Numbered from the stretch's first letter, positions 16,890 through 26,430 are shown. The stretch: 64,000 bases of DNA from Streptococcus sp. 68 (GCF_013277415.1 NZ_VMMX01000010.1:235041-299040), one strand, 5' to 3'. The notes: generated by a model from the sequence alone, not told the origin. A program made the numbers and translations.

Positions 16890-17033
16890 ATGCTGACTCA
16901 GAAAGAATTGGATTATATCATGTCATTTAAACAGACACATTTACACCGCTTTCGAGAAATTGAAACCTTTGTGAAACTATGCAAAAAATCGCTCAAACAG
17001 CCATCGCAAGCTGACAATCCTAGGACTTTTTGA
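16890..17033 (+). CDS. Small competence-controlled protein (47 aa)
   Basis: ORF of 47 codons with a strong GGAGGG ribosome binding site 7 bases upstream of ATG and the cin-box 20 bases upstream. The product begins MLTQKELDYIMSF, is basic in the second half (KLCKKSLKQPS) and has no membrane segment or Cys-rich motif. I do not recognise a domain. It ends 36 bases before the next gene, with which it should be cotranscribed. It could be a small competence protein or a remnant of a larger gene. Confidence 0.6.
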   Translation: MLTQKELDYIMSFKQTHLHRFREIETFVKLCKKSLKQPSQADNPRTF

Positions 17034-17069
17034 TATACTAAGACAGATAAATTGAATAGGAGAAACGAT

Positions 17070-18608
17070 ATGAGTGTGTATGGTAGAGTAGAAGAAGTTC
17101 ATCAGGAGAATCGTGAACCTCTAGAATACCAAATCGAACAAGAATCGCATCATCGTGAATCAAGTCGTCTTCCTTTGGTAAAAATTTTACTATGGAGTAC
17201 GCTTGTAACGGGGATAACTCTAGGAGTACCGCTATTACTCGATTTAATGAGTGCACAGGAAGTGCAGGATTTTTATGCAGGTTGGGCCCTTCATCAGACA
17301 GGGAAGATTTACAGCGACTATTATGGAAGTCAAGGTTTGCTTTATTATTTGCTGACTTACGTGACTCAGGGCGGATTTTTCTTTGCCATTTTTGAGTGGT
17401 TAGCCTTGGTAGCAGGAGGATTTTTCCTTTTTAGATCAGCGGACACCTTGACAGAGCAAGGAGACCAAGCTGGACAAGTGGTGACTATTTTTTACATGCT
17501 AGTTACAGGTCTTGCTTTTGGTGGAGGTTATGCGACTCTTTTAGCGCTTCCTTTCTTATTCGCGGCCTTTAGTTTAGTTGCGGCTTATCTAAGCAATCCA
17601 AGCCATGATAAGGGATTTGTACGGATTGGGCTGGCTTTGGCGGGTGGATTTTTCTTTGCTCCCTTGGCATCGCTTCTGTTTATTGCTGTAGTGAGTTTAG
17701 GCTTGTTGGTCTTTAACCTTGGGCATAGACGCTTTGCACATGGGCTTTATCAGTTTCTTGCAGTGGCTTTAGGTTTTTCACTGGTCTTTTATCCAACTGC
17801 CTACTATAGTGTTGCAACAGGAAGTTTTGGGGATGCCATTAGTGGTATTCGTTATCCTATTGACAGTATTCGCTTTGATTTCACTTCTAAAATTTTAGAG
17901 AATATGGCTTTTTATGGCTTGTTGTCCCTTGGTTTGGGATTTGTGGTTTGTATCTTTTTAGGTCTCTTTCAATCTAAACTCTCTAAACTATACGTCATTT
18001 CGGTTCCTGCAAGTCTTGTGACAATTTTAGGTTTGATTTTGCTTTTCTTTTCACAAGCGCCTCTGCACGCTTCCTATTTGATGGTCGTCTTTCCTGTTTT
18101 CCTACTTTTATTGGTAACCAATATTAAGAGTCAACAGAGGGGGCGTAGTGTTAGAAGAAGACGAAGAGAAACGCCAGTTAGCCTATGGAGTCGTTTCTTC
18201 AAAGGAAATCTATATCTGCCAGTTTTAGGGCTTGTCTATCTTTTGTCTGTTCCTTTTTTGATGAAGTTTGTCCTTTATCCGGTACCTTATCAAGAACGTA
18301 ATCATCTTGCTGATTTGGTGAAAGAGGAGATAAGTACGGAAGATGCTATCTATGCATGGGATGATACTGCGACTCTTTATCGTAAGAGTGAGCGCTTGTC
18401 GCCATCGGCGATTTTGTCTCCGATGCACTATACAGCAACTGAGGAAAATCGGAATAAGTTACTTAATGACTTGAAAGAAAAACAACCTAAGGTGATTGTG
18501 GTGAATGATAAGGTGCCAGTGTGGTCTGAAGTGGAAACACTCTTAAAAGAAAATTACCAACAAGTAAAGACTGATTACTCAGAGTTTAAAGTCTATAAAA
18601 TCAAATAA
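17070..18608 (+). CDS. Polytopic membrane protein of the late-competence ccs4 locus
   Basis: 512 residues from the ATG at 17070 (AATAGGAGAAACGAT upstream). A soluble acidic N-terminus of about 40 residues is followed by ten or more hydrophobic segments, a basic cytoplasmic loop (GRSVRRRRRE), and a C-terminal soluble domain of about 100 residues starting near YPVPYQERNHLADL. The architecture (multi-pass membrane part followed by an extracytoplasmic domain) resembles GT-C glycosyltransferase or mannosyltransferase-like proteins. In pneumococcus the corresponding locus is annotated competence-induced Ccs4; function is not established to my knowledge. Confidence 0.7.
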   Translation: MSVYGRVEEVHQENREPLEYQIEQESHHRESSRLPLVKILLWSTLVTGITLGVPLLLDLMSAQEVQDFYAGWALHQTGKIYSDYYGSQGLLYYLLTYVTQGGFFFAIFEWLALVAGGFFLFRSADTLTEQGDQAGQVVTIFYMLVTGLAFGGGYATLLALPFLFAAFSLVAAYLSNPSHDKGFVRIGLALAGGFFFAPLASLLFIAVVSLGLLVFNLGHRRFAHGLYQFLAVALGFSLVFYPTAYYSVATGSFGDAISGIRYPIDSIRFDFTSKILENMAFYGLLSLGLGFVVCIFLGLFQSKLSKLYVISVPASLVTILGLILLFFSQAPLHASYLMVVFPVFLLLLVTNIKSQQRGRSVRRRRRETPVSLWSRFFKGNLYLPVLGLVYLLSVPFLMKFVLYPVPYQERNHLADLVKEEISTEDAIYAWDDTATLYRKSERLSPSAILSPMHYTATEENRNKLLNDLKEKQPKVIVVNDKVPVWSEVETLLKENYQQVKTDYSEFKVYKIK

Positions 18609-18609
18609 C

Positions 18610-18670
18610 AAAATCAATATCTTGTGTATTTTTAAAAATTTTAGGATTTTTAACACAAGATATTGATTTT
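18610..18670. promoter_or_regulatory. 18-bp perfect inverted repeat: NrdR-like boxes and possible terminator
   Basis: AAAATCAATATCTTGTGT (18610-18627) is repeated inverted as ACACAAGATATTGATTTT (18653-18670). Each arm resembles an NrdR box half-match (ACACAAGATATTGATT), and the copies are 41 bases apart, close to four helical turns. The second arm overlaps the nrdD -35. The same sequence can form a hairpin followed by TTCTTTTT, which would terminate the upstream operon. Confidence 0.6.
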
Positions 18671-18690
18671 TCTTTTTAGAGTGGTATAAT
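18663..18690 (+). promoter_or_regulatory. Promoter of nrdD
   Basis: TTGATT, 16 bases, TATAAT with TGG before the -10. Its -35 lies inside the second inverted-repeat arm. Confidence 0.7.
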
Positions 18691-18727
18691 ACTTTTTAGA
18701 AAGAATATTTTAGAAAAGAGCATGCAT

Positions 18728-20935
18728 ATGATTGCACTAGAAGAAAAAATTACAATTTTGCCAACTCTCTTCGTCGAGAAACGAGATGGGAGACGTGTTG
18801 TATTTGATGTGGATAAGATTGACAAAGCTCTCCACAAGGCGGCAGACAAGGTTATGGATGTGACACCCTTGGTTGAAAAACGCCTCAATGCTCTGACTGA
18901 GCGAATTGTCACAGAAATTCATAGTCGCTTTCCACAGGGGGTTAAGATTTACGAAATTCAAAATATCGTAGAACATGAATTGCTTGAAGCCAAAGAATAT
19001 GCGCTTGCTGAGGAGTATATTACTTATCGGACACAGAGGGATTTTGAACGCTCGAAAGCGACAGATATCAACTTTAGTATCCATAAACTTCTCAACAAAG
19101 ACCAGGCGGTTGTTAACGAAAATGCCAATAAAGACAGCGATGTCTTCAACACCCAACGTGATTTGACAGCAGGGATTGTTGGAAAGTCAATTGGACTCCA
19201 AATGCTTCCTAAGCACGTAGCCAATGCTCACCAAAAGGGGGATATCCACTATCACGATTTGGACTACAGTCCCTATACACCGATGACCAACTGCTGTTTG
19301 ATTGATTTCAAGGGGATGTTGGAAAATGGTTTTAAGATTGGAAATGCAGAGGTAGAAAGTCCCAAGTCTATCCAGACTGCAACAGCTCAGATTTCCCAAA
19401 TCATCGCCAACGTGGCTTCTAGCCAGTACGGTGGTTGTTCAGCTGACCGTATCGATGAAGTCTTGGCGCCTTATGCAGAGAAGAACTACCAAAAACACCT
19501 CAAAGATGCAGAAGAATGGGTCTTGCCTGAAAAACGGGAAGATTACGCTTGGAAGAAAACTCAAAAAGACATCTACGATGCTATGCAATCCCTTGAGTAT
19601 GAAATCAACACCCTCTTCACTTCAAATGGACAAACACCTTTTACCTCGCTAGGTTTTGGTCTAGGAACTAGCCGTTTTGAGCGTGAAATTCAAAAAGCTA
19701 TTTTAAACATTCGTATCAAGGGTCTTGGTTCAGAACACCGTACAGCCATCTTTCCTAAGCTCATCTTTACGCTTAAAAGAGGTCTTAACTTGGAAGAAGG
19801 AACTCCCAACTACGACATTAAGCAGTTGGCTCTTGAGTGTGCAACCAAGCGGATGTACCCAGACGTCTTGTCTTACGATAAGATTGTCGACTTGACAGGT
19901 TCTTTTAAGGTGCCTATGGGTTGCCGTTCGTTCCTCCAAGGATGGAAAGACGAGAATGGTGTAGAAGTTAATTCGGGTCGGATGAATCTAGGTGTTGTGA
20001 CGGTCAACCTTCCTCGTATTGCCCTCGAGTCTGAGGGCGATATGAATAAGTTCTGGGAAATCTTCAACGAGCGTATGAACATTGCGGAAGATGCTCTGGT
20101 TTACCGTGTCGAACGCACTAAAGAGGCGACGCCAGCCAATGCTCCTATCCTTTATCAGTACGGTGCTTTTAGCCATCGTCTAGGTAAAGAAGAAAATGTT
20201 GACCAGCTCTTTAAGAATCGTCGTGCGACAGTTTCACTAGGCTATATCGGTTTGTACGAAGTAGCGACAGTTTTCTTTGGTAACAGCTGGGAACACAATC
20301 CAGAAGCCAAGGAATTCACGCTGGATATCATTCGTGATATGAAACGCCGTGTAGAAGAGTGGTCTGACCAATATGGCTACCATTTCTCTATCTACTCAAC
20401 ACCGTCCGAAAGCTTGACAGACCGTTTCTGTCGACTAGATACAGACAAGTTTGGCTCTATTCCTGATATTACAGACAAGGAATACTACACCAATTCTTTC
20501 CACTATGATGTTCGTAAAAATCCAACACCGTTTGAAAAATTAGACTTTGAGAAAGTCTATCCAGAAGCAGGTGCGTCAGGTGGTTTCATCCATTATTGTG
20601 AGTATCCAGTCCTTCAGCAAAATCCTAAAGCCTTGGAAGCTGTCTGGGACTATGCCTATGACCGTGTCGGCTATCTAGGGACCAATACACCAATTGACCG
20701 TTGCTATAAGTGTGACTTTGAAGGGGATTTTGAACCAACTGAGAGGGGCTTTGCTTGTCCAAACTGTGGCAATAGCGACCCAAAAACAGTAGACGTTGTT
20801 AAACGGACTTGTGGCTATCTAGGCAATCCTCAAGCGAGACCGATGGTCAATGGGCGTCACAAGGAAATCGCTGCGCGTGTCAAACATATGAATGGCTCAA
20901 CGATTAAAATAGCTGGCCACCAAGTAACCAATTAG
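18728..20935 (+). CDS. nrdD: Anaerobic ribonucleoside-triphosphate reductase
   Basis: 735 residues. Glycyl radical enzyme that makes deoxyribonucleotides without oxygen. An N-terminal ATP-cone (about residues 10-100, VEKRDGRRVVFDVDKI) is followed by the reductase barrel. Near the C-terminus are the zinc site CYKCDFEGDF...CPNCG and the glycyl radical motif RTCGYLGNP with Gly696. The start ATG at 18728 (MIALEEK) gives the usual family length; the ATG two codons upstream is possible. The likely operator is an NrdR-like inverted repeat overlapping the promoter. Its activase nrdG lies 0.7 kb downstream. Confidence 0.97.
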   Translation: MIALEEKITILPTLFVEKRDGRRVVFDVDKIDKALHKAADKVMDVTPLVEKRLNALTERIVTEIHSRFPQGVKIYEIQNIVEHELLEAKEYALAEEYITYRTQRDFERSKATDINFSIHKLLNKDQAVVNENANKDSDVFNTQRDLTAGIVGKSIGLQMLPKHVANAHQKGDIHYHDLDYSPYTPMTNCCLIDFKGMLENGFKIGNAEVESPKSIQTATAQISQIIANVASSQYGGCSADRIDEVLAPYAEKNYQKHLKDAEEWVLPEKREDYAWKKTQKDIYDAMQSLEYEINTLFTSNGQTPFTSLGFGLGTSRFEREIQKAILNIRIKGLGSEHRTAIFPKLIFTLKRGLNLEEGTPNYDIKQLALECATKRMYPDVLSYDKIVDLTGSFKVPMGCRSFLQGWKDENGVEVNSGRMNLGVVTVNLPRIALESEGDMNKFWEIFNERMNIAEDALVYRVERTKEATPANAPILYQYGAFSHRLGKEENVDQLFKNRRATVSLGYIGLYEVATVFFGNSWEHNPEAKEFTLDIIRDMKRRVEEWSDQYGYHFSIYSTPSESLTDRFCRLDTDKFGSIPDITDKEYYTNSFHYDVRKNPTPFEKLDFEKVYPEAGASGGFIHYCEYPVLQQNPKALEAVWDYAYDRVGYLGTNTPIDRCYKCDFEGDFEPTERGFACPNCGNSDPKTVDVVKRTCGYLGNPQARPMVNGRHKEIAARVKHMNGSTIKIAGHQVTN

Positions 20936-20946
20936 AAAGAAATGAA

Positions 20947-21087
20947 ATGGGAAAATATCAATTAGACGATAAGGGGCGTGCACAAGTGACCCGTTATCAC
21001 GAGAAACACTCTAAAGGTGGAGCTGGTAAGAAAGAACGCTTGCTCAACCTCAGAGAACAATTTTTAAATAAGAATAAGAAGAAATAA
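20947..21087 (+). CDS. Small basic protein (46 aa) in the nrdD cluster
   Basis: ORF of 46 codons starting MGKYQLDDKGRAQVTRY, followed by a Lys/Gly-rich stretch and ending NKNKKK. An AGAAAGAAATGAA ribosome binding region overlaps the nrdD end, and the stop codon directly precedes a terminator, so it closes the nrdD transcript. The high lysine content and lack of hydrophobic segments suggest a nucleic-acid-associated or accessory protein. No known domain is recognised; pneumococcal genomes carry a hypothetical gene at this place. Confidence 0.7.
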   Translation: MGKYQLDDKGRAQVTRYHEKHSKGGAGKKERLLNLREQFLNKNKKK

Positions 21088-21113
21088 AAGTGAGAGTCAG
21101 CTCTCGCTTTTCT
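21086..21113 (+). terminator. Intrinsic terminator after nrdD unit
   Basis: AAAAGTGAGAG / CTCTCGCTTTT (one G-U pair) around TCAG, followed by TCT. Confidence 0.75.
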
Positions 21114-21130
21114 CATAGTGGGAGGTAAGG

Positions 21131-21637
21131 ATGGAATTACGCAGACCAAGATTAGCAGATAAAGAAACAGTTTTAGAGATGATGGCAGAGTTTGAAAAGA
21201 GCCAATCAGCCCATGATGGCGGATTTTGGGATACAGAGAACTTTGTGTATGAAGAGTGGTTGGAAACAAATATGCAAAAAGAAATGGGAATAAACTTGCC
21301 TGAAAATCGTGTTCCTTTTATTCAATTTGTATCATTTGATGATGCAGGTCATGCTCTAGGATTTTTGAATCTGCGATTGAGACTGAATGAGGGTTTACTG
21401 AATTATGCTGGCCACATCGGCTACTCCATTCGTCCATCAGAAAGAGGCAAGGGTTATGCTAAGGAAACTCTCCGTCAGGGCTTGCAAGTTGCTAAGGAAA
21501 AGAACATCAAGAGAACTCTGGTGACCTGTAGCGTGAATAATCCTGCTAGTAGAGCAGTCATTCTAGCAAATGGAGGTCTCATTGAGGATGTTCGTAATGG
21601 AGTCGAGCGTTATTGGATAGAGGTAGCGAATGAATAA
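21131..21637 (+). CDS. GNAT family N-acetyltransferase
   Basis: 168 residues. The acetyl-CoA binding loop is seen as the RPSERGKGYAKETL segment (R/Q-x-x-G-x-G/A pattern), preceded by the beta-strand HIGYSIR and followed by the CSVNNPASRAVILANGG motif of RimJ-like GNATs. The substrate is unknown. It lies between nrdD and nrdG in an arrangement conserved in streptococci and overlaps nrdG by 8 bases, so the two are coupled. Confidence 0.85.
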   Translation: MELRRPRLADKETVLEMMAEFEKSQSAHDGGFWDTENFVYEEWLETNMQKEMGINLPENRVPFIQFVSFDDAGHALGFLNLRLRLNEGLLNYAGHIGYSIRPSERGKGYAKETLRQGLQVAKEKNIKRTLVTCSVNNPASRAVILANGGLIEDVRNGVERYWIEVANE

Positions 21638-22220
21638 TCCAAAACCACAAGAATGGAAAAGCGAGGAACTCAGTCAAGGGCGTATCATTGACTACAAGGC
21701 CTTTAACTTTGTAGATGGAGAAGGTGTGCGGAACTCCCTCTATGTATCAGGCTGCATGTTTCACTGCGAGGGATGTTATAATGTTGCGACTTGGTCTTTC
21801 AATGCAGGAATTCCCTACACAGCAGAATTAGAAGAGCAAATCATGGCAGATCTTGCCCAGCCCTATGTTCAAGGATTGACCTTGCTGGGAGGGGAGCCCT
21901 TTCTCAATACTGGGATTCTCTTGCCACTCGTTAAGCGCATTCGGAAGGAATTGCCAGACAAGGACATCTGGTCCTGGACGGGCTACACTTGGGAAGAAAT
22001 GATGCTGGAGACTCCAGACAAACTGGAACTCTTATCGCTAATTGACATCCTTGTAGATGGACGATACGATCGAACTAAGAGAAATCTTATGCTTCAGTTC
22101 CGCGGATCTTCAAACCAAAGAATTATCGATGTGCAAAAATCCCTCAAAAGTGGGCAAGTAGTGATTTGGGACAAACTTAATGACGGAAAAGAAAGCTATG
22201 AACAGGTGAAGAGAGAATGA
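21630..22220 (+). CDS. nrdG: Anaerobic ribonucleotide reductase activating protein
   Basis: 196 residues. Radical SAM enzyme that installs the glycyl radical on NrdD. The CxxxCxxC cluster motif is seen in GCMFHCEGCYN around residues 45-55, and the GGEPF motif for SAM binding follows (LLGGEPFLN). It overlaps the upstream acetyltransferase and the downstream kinase gene by a few bases. Confidence 0.95.
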   Translation: MNNPKPQEWKSEELSQGRIIDYKAFNFVDGEGVRNSLYVSGCMFHCEGCYNVATWSFNAGIPYTAELEEQIMADLAQPYVQGLTLLGGEPFLNTGILLPLVKRIRKELPDKDIWSWTGYTWEEMMLETPDKLELLSLIDILVDGRYDRTKRNLMLQFRGSSNQRIIDVQKSLKSGQVVIWDKLNDGKESYEQVKRE

Positions 22221-22843
22221 AGAGAAAAGACTTAGTAGACCAACTAGTCTCAGAGATCGAAACGGGAAAAGTCAGGACACTGGGTATATATGGTCATGGA
22301 GCTTCAGGTAAATCAACCTTTGCACAGGAATTGTACCAAGCTTTAGATTCTACTACAGTAAATTTGCTAGAAACAGATCCTTATATAACCTCAGGACGCC
22401 ATCTGGTTGTACCAAAGGACGCGCCAAATCAAAAGGTGACAGCCTGTCTGCCAGTGGCGCATGAACTGGCGAGTTTGCGGAGAGATATTCACGCATTGCA
22501 GGCGGGTATGGATGTCTTAACAATTGAAGAACCTTGGAAGGCTAGTGAGGTCTTGTCTGGAGCAAAGCCAATTCTGATTGTCGAAGGGATGTCTGTTGGC
22601 TTTCTGCCAAAGGAACTCTTTGACAAAACCATCTGTTTCTACACGGATGAGGAGACCGAATTAAAAAGGCGTCTAGATCGAGATACGACAGTGAGAAATC
22701 GCGATGCATCCTTTATATTGGTTAGCCATCAGATGAGACGGGAGCAATATCTACACTACTATAAAGAAACCGAGTCAGAGGCGGACATTCTAGTGAAACA
22801 ATCAGAAGATAAATTTGAGGTCAAGAGGAGTCGGTTTATATAG
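22217..22843 (+). CDS. Uridine kinase-like P-loop NTPase
   Basis: 208 residues with a clear Walker A motif GIYGHGASGKST at residues 22-33 and a second-strand acid motif IVEGM near residue 118. The fold and the LKRRLDRD segment resemble uridine kinase/phosphoribulokinase family proteins. The substrate is not determined; nucleoside kinase activity would fit the deoxynucleotide-synthesis neighbourhood. Four-base overlap (ATGA) with nrdG. Confidence 0.75.
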   Translation: MKRKDLVDQLVSEIETGKVRTLGIYGHGASGKSTFAQELYQALDSTTVNLLETDPYITSGRHLVVPKDAPNQKVTACLPVAHELASLRRDIHALQAGMDVLTIEEPWKASEVLSGAKPILIVEGMSVGFLPKELFDKTICFYTDEETELKRRLDRDTTVRNRDASFILVSHQMRREQYLHYYKETESEADILVKQSEDKFEVKRSRFI

Positions 22844-22922
22844 AAGAAAATCCCTAATTTTAAAAAGAAAAAATAGGAAAACAGTTTCATCGTAAAAAAA
22901 CGAAAAAACAGCAACAAATCCC

Positions 22923-22951
22923 TTGCAATCGCAGGGGCTTTGTGTTATTCT
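22923..22951 (+). promoter_or_regulatory. S10 operon promoter
   Basis: TTGCAA, 17 bases, TATTCT, with TGTGT before the -10. It drives the long ribosomal operon and lies about 137 bases before rpsJ. Confidence 0.7.
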
Positions 22952-22957
22952 ATTATG

Positions 22958-23087
22958 GTGCTGTAAATTACAGCCTTAGCTTTGATGCAAGAGGTTGCGA
23001 CACGCTCGGTTGCATTGCCACGCAACACCGCGTCGGTTTTCTTGTGGAGCTAGCCTATTATCTTAAATAGACGAAAAGGAGAAAAAG
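22958..23087 (+). promoter_or_regulatory. Structured 5' leader of the S10 operon
   Basis: GC-richer leader with the hairpin GCTGTAAATTACAGC followed by overlapping repeats (GGTTGCGACACGCTCGGTTGC, then CCACGCAACACCGCGTCGG). These can form stems. In other bacteria L4 controls the S10 operon through its leader; a similar role here is inference. AAAGGAG lies before the rpsJ ATG. Confidence 0.5.
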
Positions 23088-23396
23088 ATGGCAAACAAAA
23101 AAATCCGTATCCGTTTGAAAGCTTACGAACACCGTACGCTTGACACAGCGGCTGCAAAAATCGTAGAATCAGCTACTCGTACAGGTGCACAAGTTGCGGG
23201 TCCAATCCCACTTCCAACTGAACGTAGCCTCTACACAATCATTCGTGCGACTCACAAATACAAAGACTCTCGCGAACAATTTGAAATGCGTACACACAAA
23301 CGTTTGATCGATATCGTTAACCCAACTCAAAAAACAGTTGATGCTTTGATGAAATTGGATCTTCCAAGTGGTGTAAACGTAGAAATCAAACTTTAA
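23088..23396 (+). CDS. rpsJ: 30S ribosomal protein S10
   Basis: 102 residues, full length, starting [19 protein letters not shown]. Component of the 30S head; also the NusE transcription factor. First gene of the S10 operon, separated from rplC by a 216-base gap that contains a palindromic repeat. Confidence 0.99.
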
Positions 23397-23442
23397 TCTA
23401 AAATATAAAAGAGCAGAGGCTGGTGTTTCAATTTAATTGAAC

Positions 23443-23540
23443 ACGAGCTAAACTCGGTGTGAAAAAGACAAACTTCCTAGTGTCTGCTAGACACTGCGTC
23501 AGTTTTCTATTTTCACTTTGAGTTTGACGCCCTTTGTATC
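23443..23540 (-). repeat. Palindromic repeat element, copy 1
   Basis: Read on the minus strand it begins GATACAAAGGGCGTCAAACTC, continues AAAGTGAAAATAG, and ends GTCTTTTTCACACCGAGTTTAGC. Its arms fold into a long imperfect hairpin. Three related copies lie at 29912-30010, 30038-30135 and 30594-30695. Confidence 0.7.
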
Positions 23541-23612
23541 TTAGACTTGAGCATAAAAAACGCTCGTTAAAAACTTTTTGAATAAAAAATATAGAAAAGG
23601 AACTATTTTCTC

Positions 23613-24239
23613 ATGACAAAAGGAATCTTAGGGAAAAAAGTGGGAATGACTCAAATCTTCACTGAAGCTGGCGAATTGATCCCTGTAACAGTTATTGAAG
23701 CAACTCCAAACGTTGTTCTTCAAGTTAAAACTGTTGAAACAGACGGATACAACGCTATCCAAGTTGGTTTCGATGACAAACGCGAAGTATTGAGCAACAA
23801 ACCTGCTAAAGGACATGTAGCGAAAGCTAACACGGCTCCTAAGCGCTTCATTCGTGAATTCAAAAACGTTGAAGGCTTGGAAGTTGGTGCTGAAATCACA
23901 GTTGAAACATTCGCAGCCGGAGACGTTGTTGACGTAACTGGTACTTCTAAAGGTAAAGGTTTCCAAGGTGTTATCAAACGCCACGGACAATCACGTGGAC
24001 CAATGGCTCACGGTTCTCGTTACCACCGTCGTCCAGGTTCTATGGGACCTGTTGCACCTAACCGCGTATTCAAAGGTAAAAACCTTGCAGGACGTATGGG
24101 TGGTGACCGCGTAACAATTCAAAACCTTGAAGTTGTACAAGTTGTTCCAGAAAAGAACGTTATCCTTATCAAAGGTAACGTACCAGGTGCTAAGAAATCT
24201 CTTATCACTATCAAATCAGCAGTTAAAGCTGGTAAATAA
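23613..24239 (+). CDS. rplC: 50S ribosomal protein L3
   Basis: 208 residues, starting [16 protein letters not shown], with the conserved [18 protein letters not shown] tip region that reaches the peptidyl transferase centre. AAAAGGAAC lies upstream. Confidence 0.99.
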
Positions 24240-24263
24240 TAAGGAAAGGGGAATACAGTCAAA

Positions 24264-24887
24264 ATGGCAAATGTAACATTATTCGACCAAACTGGTAAAC
24301 AAGCGGGCGAAGTTGTTCTTAACGATGCAATCTTTGGTATCGAACCAAACCAATCTGTTGTGTTTGATGTGATCATCAGCCAACGTGCTAGCCTTCGTCA
24401 AGGAACTCACGCAGTTAAAAACCGCTCAGCTGTTTCAGGTGGCGGACGCAAACCATGGCGTCAAAAAGGAACTGGACGTGCTCGTCAAGGTTCTATCCGC
24501 TCTCCACAATGGCGTGGTGGTGGAATCGTCTTCGGACCAACTCCACGTAGCTATGCGTACAAACTTCCTCAAAAAGTTCGTCGCCTTGCGCTTAAATCTG
24601 TTTACTCAGAAAAAGTTGCTGAAAATAAATTTGTAGCCGTTGATTCTCTTGAATTTACAGCTCCAAAAACTGCTGAATTTGCAAAAGTTCTTGCAGCTTT
24701 GAGCATCGATTCTAAAGTCCTTGTTATTCTTGAAGAAGGAAACGAATTCGCAGCTCTTTCAGCTCGTAACCTTCCAAACGTGAAAGTTGCGACTGCTACA
24801 ACTGCAAGTGTTCTTGACATCGCAAATAGTGACAAACTTCTTGTTACTCAAGCAGCTATCTCTAAAATCGAGGAGGTTCTTGCATAA
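24264..24887 (+). CDS. rplD: 50S ribosomal protein L4
   Basis: 207 residues with the extended loop [19 protein letters not shown] that lines the exit tunnel; mutations there cause macrolide resistance in pneumococci. The stop overlaps the rplW start by one base. L4 is also the usual autoregulator of S10 operons. Confidence 0.99.
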
Positions 24888-25183
24888 TGAATTTGTATGA
24901 TGTTATCAAAAAACCTGTCATCACTGAAAGCTCAATGGCTCAACTTGAAGCAGGAAAATATGTATTTGAAGTTGACACTCGTGCACACAAACTTTTGATC
25001 AAGCAAGCTGTTGAAGCTGCTTTCGAAGGTGTTAAAGTTGCTAATGTTAACACAATCAACGTAAAACCAAAAGCTAAACGTGTTGGACGTTACACTGGTT
25101 TTACTAACAAAACTAAAAAAGCTATCATCACACTTACAGCTGATTCTAAAGCAATCGAGTTGTTTGCTGCTGAAGCTGAATAA
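24887..25183 (+). CDS. rplW: 50S ribosomal protein L23
   Basis: 98 residues, starting [17 protein letters not shown]. Located at the tunnel exit, docking site for trigger factor and SRP. Overlaps the rplD stop (TAATG). Confidence 0.99.
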
Positions 25184-25200
25184 TCTAAGGAGGAAATATC

Positions 25201-26034
25201 GTGGGAATTCGTGTTTATAAACCAACAACAAACGGTCGCCGTAATATGACTTCTTTGGATTTCGCTGAAATCACAACAAGCACTCCTGAAAAATCATTGC
25301 TTGTTGCATTGAAGAGCAAGGCTGGTCGTAACAACAACGGTCGTATCACAGTTCGTCACCAAGGTGGTGGACACAAACGTTTCTACCGTTTGGTTGACTT
25401 CAAACGGAACAAAGACAACGTTGAAGCAGTTGTTAAAACAATCGAGTACGATCCAAACCGTTCTGCAAACATCGCTCTTGTACACTACACTGACGGTGTG
25501 AAAGCATACATCATCGCTCCAAAAGGTCTTGAAGTTGGTCAACGTATCGTTTCAGGTCCAGAAGCAGATATCAAAGTCGGAAACGCTCTTCCACTTGCTA
25601 ACATCCCGGTTGGTACTTTGATCCACAACATCGAGTTGAAACCAGGTCGTGGTGGTGAATTGGTACGTGCTGCTGGTGCATCTGCTCAAGTATTGGGTCA
25701 AGAAGGTAAATACGTTCTTGTTCGTCTTCAATCAGGTGAAGTTCGTATGATTATTGGAACTTGCCGTGCTACAGTTGGTGTTGTCGGAAACGAACAACAT
25801 GGACTTGTAAACCTTGGTAAAGCAGGACGTAGCCGTTGGAAAGGTATCCGCCCAACAGTTCGTGGTTCTGTAATGAACCCTAACGATCACCCACACGGTG
25901 GTGGTGAAGGTAAAGCACCAGTTGGTCGTAAAGCACCATCTACTCCATGGGGCAAACCTGCTCTTGGTCTTAAAACTCGTAACAAGAAAGCGAAATCTGA
26001 CAAACTTATCGTTCGTCGTCGCAACGAGAAATAA
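25201..26034 (+). CDS. rplB: 50S ribosomal protein L2
   Basis: 277 residues, with the conserved [16 protein letters not shown] region including the functionally important histidine. Initiates at GTG (25201) after AAGGAGG; the first residues are [16 protein letters not shown]. Confidence 0.99.
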   Translation: MGIRVYKPTTNGRRNMTSLDFAEITTSTPEKSLLVALKSKAGRNNNGRITVRHQGGGHKRFYRLVDFKRNKDNVEAVVKTIEYDPNRSANIALVHYTDGVKAYIIAPKGLEVGQRIVSGPEADIKVGNALPLANIPVGTLIHNIELKPGRGGELVRAAGASAQVLGQEGKYVLVRLQSGEVRMIIGTCRATVGVVGNEQHGLVNLGKAGRSRWKGIRPTVRGSVMNPNDHPHGGGEGKAPVGRKAPSTPWGKPALGLKTRNKKAKSDKLIVRRRNEK

Positions 26035-26137
26035 TATTAAACTAGTCGCTTAAGTAACTAGTAAATCCGCCAGCTCGGTAGCGCTCCATGTGAGCGCAAG
26101 CCGCTGTGGTACAACATTTAAAGGAGAAAATATAAAA

Positions 26138-26419
26138 ATGGGACGCAGTCTTAAAAAAGGACCTTTCGTCGATGAGCATTTGATGAAAAAAGTTGAAGCT
26201 CAAGCTAACGACGAAAAGAAAAAAGTTATTAAAACTTGGTCACGTCGTTCAACGATCTTCCCAAGTTTCATTGGTTACACTATTGCAGTTTATGACGGAC
26301 GTAAACACGTACCTGTTTACATTCAAGAAGACATGGTAGGTCACAAACTTGGTGAATTTGCACCAACTCGTACTTACAAAGGTCACGCTGCAGACGACAA
26401 GAAAACACGTAGAAAATAA
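26138..26419 (+). CDS. rpsS: 30S ribosomal protein S19
   Basis: 93 residues, starting [16 protein letters not shown], preceded by AAAGGAG. An upstream in-frame extension to 26090 is not supported by a ribosome binding site. The 103-base gap after rplB holds a GC-rich hairpin (TAGCGCTCCATGTGAGCGC). Confidence 0.98.
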
Positions 26420-26430
26420 GGAGAACATAA

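Noticed and set aside
23443..23540. Reading the rpsJ-rplC palindrome as the L4-responsive leader
   Set aside because: Related copies occur in other gaps of the operon, so it is a dispersed repeat and not a specific regulatory leader of rplC.
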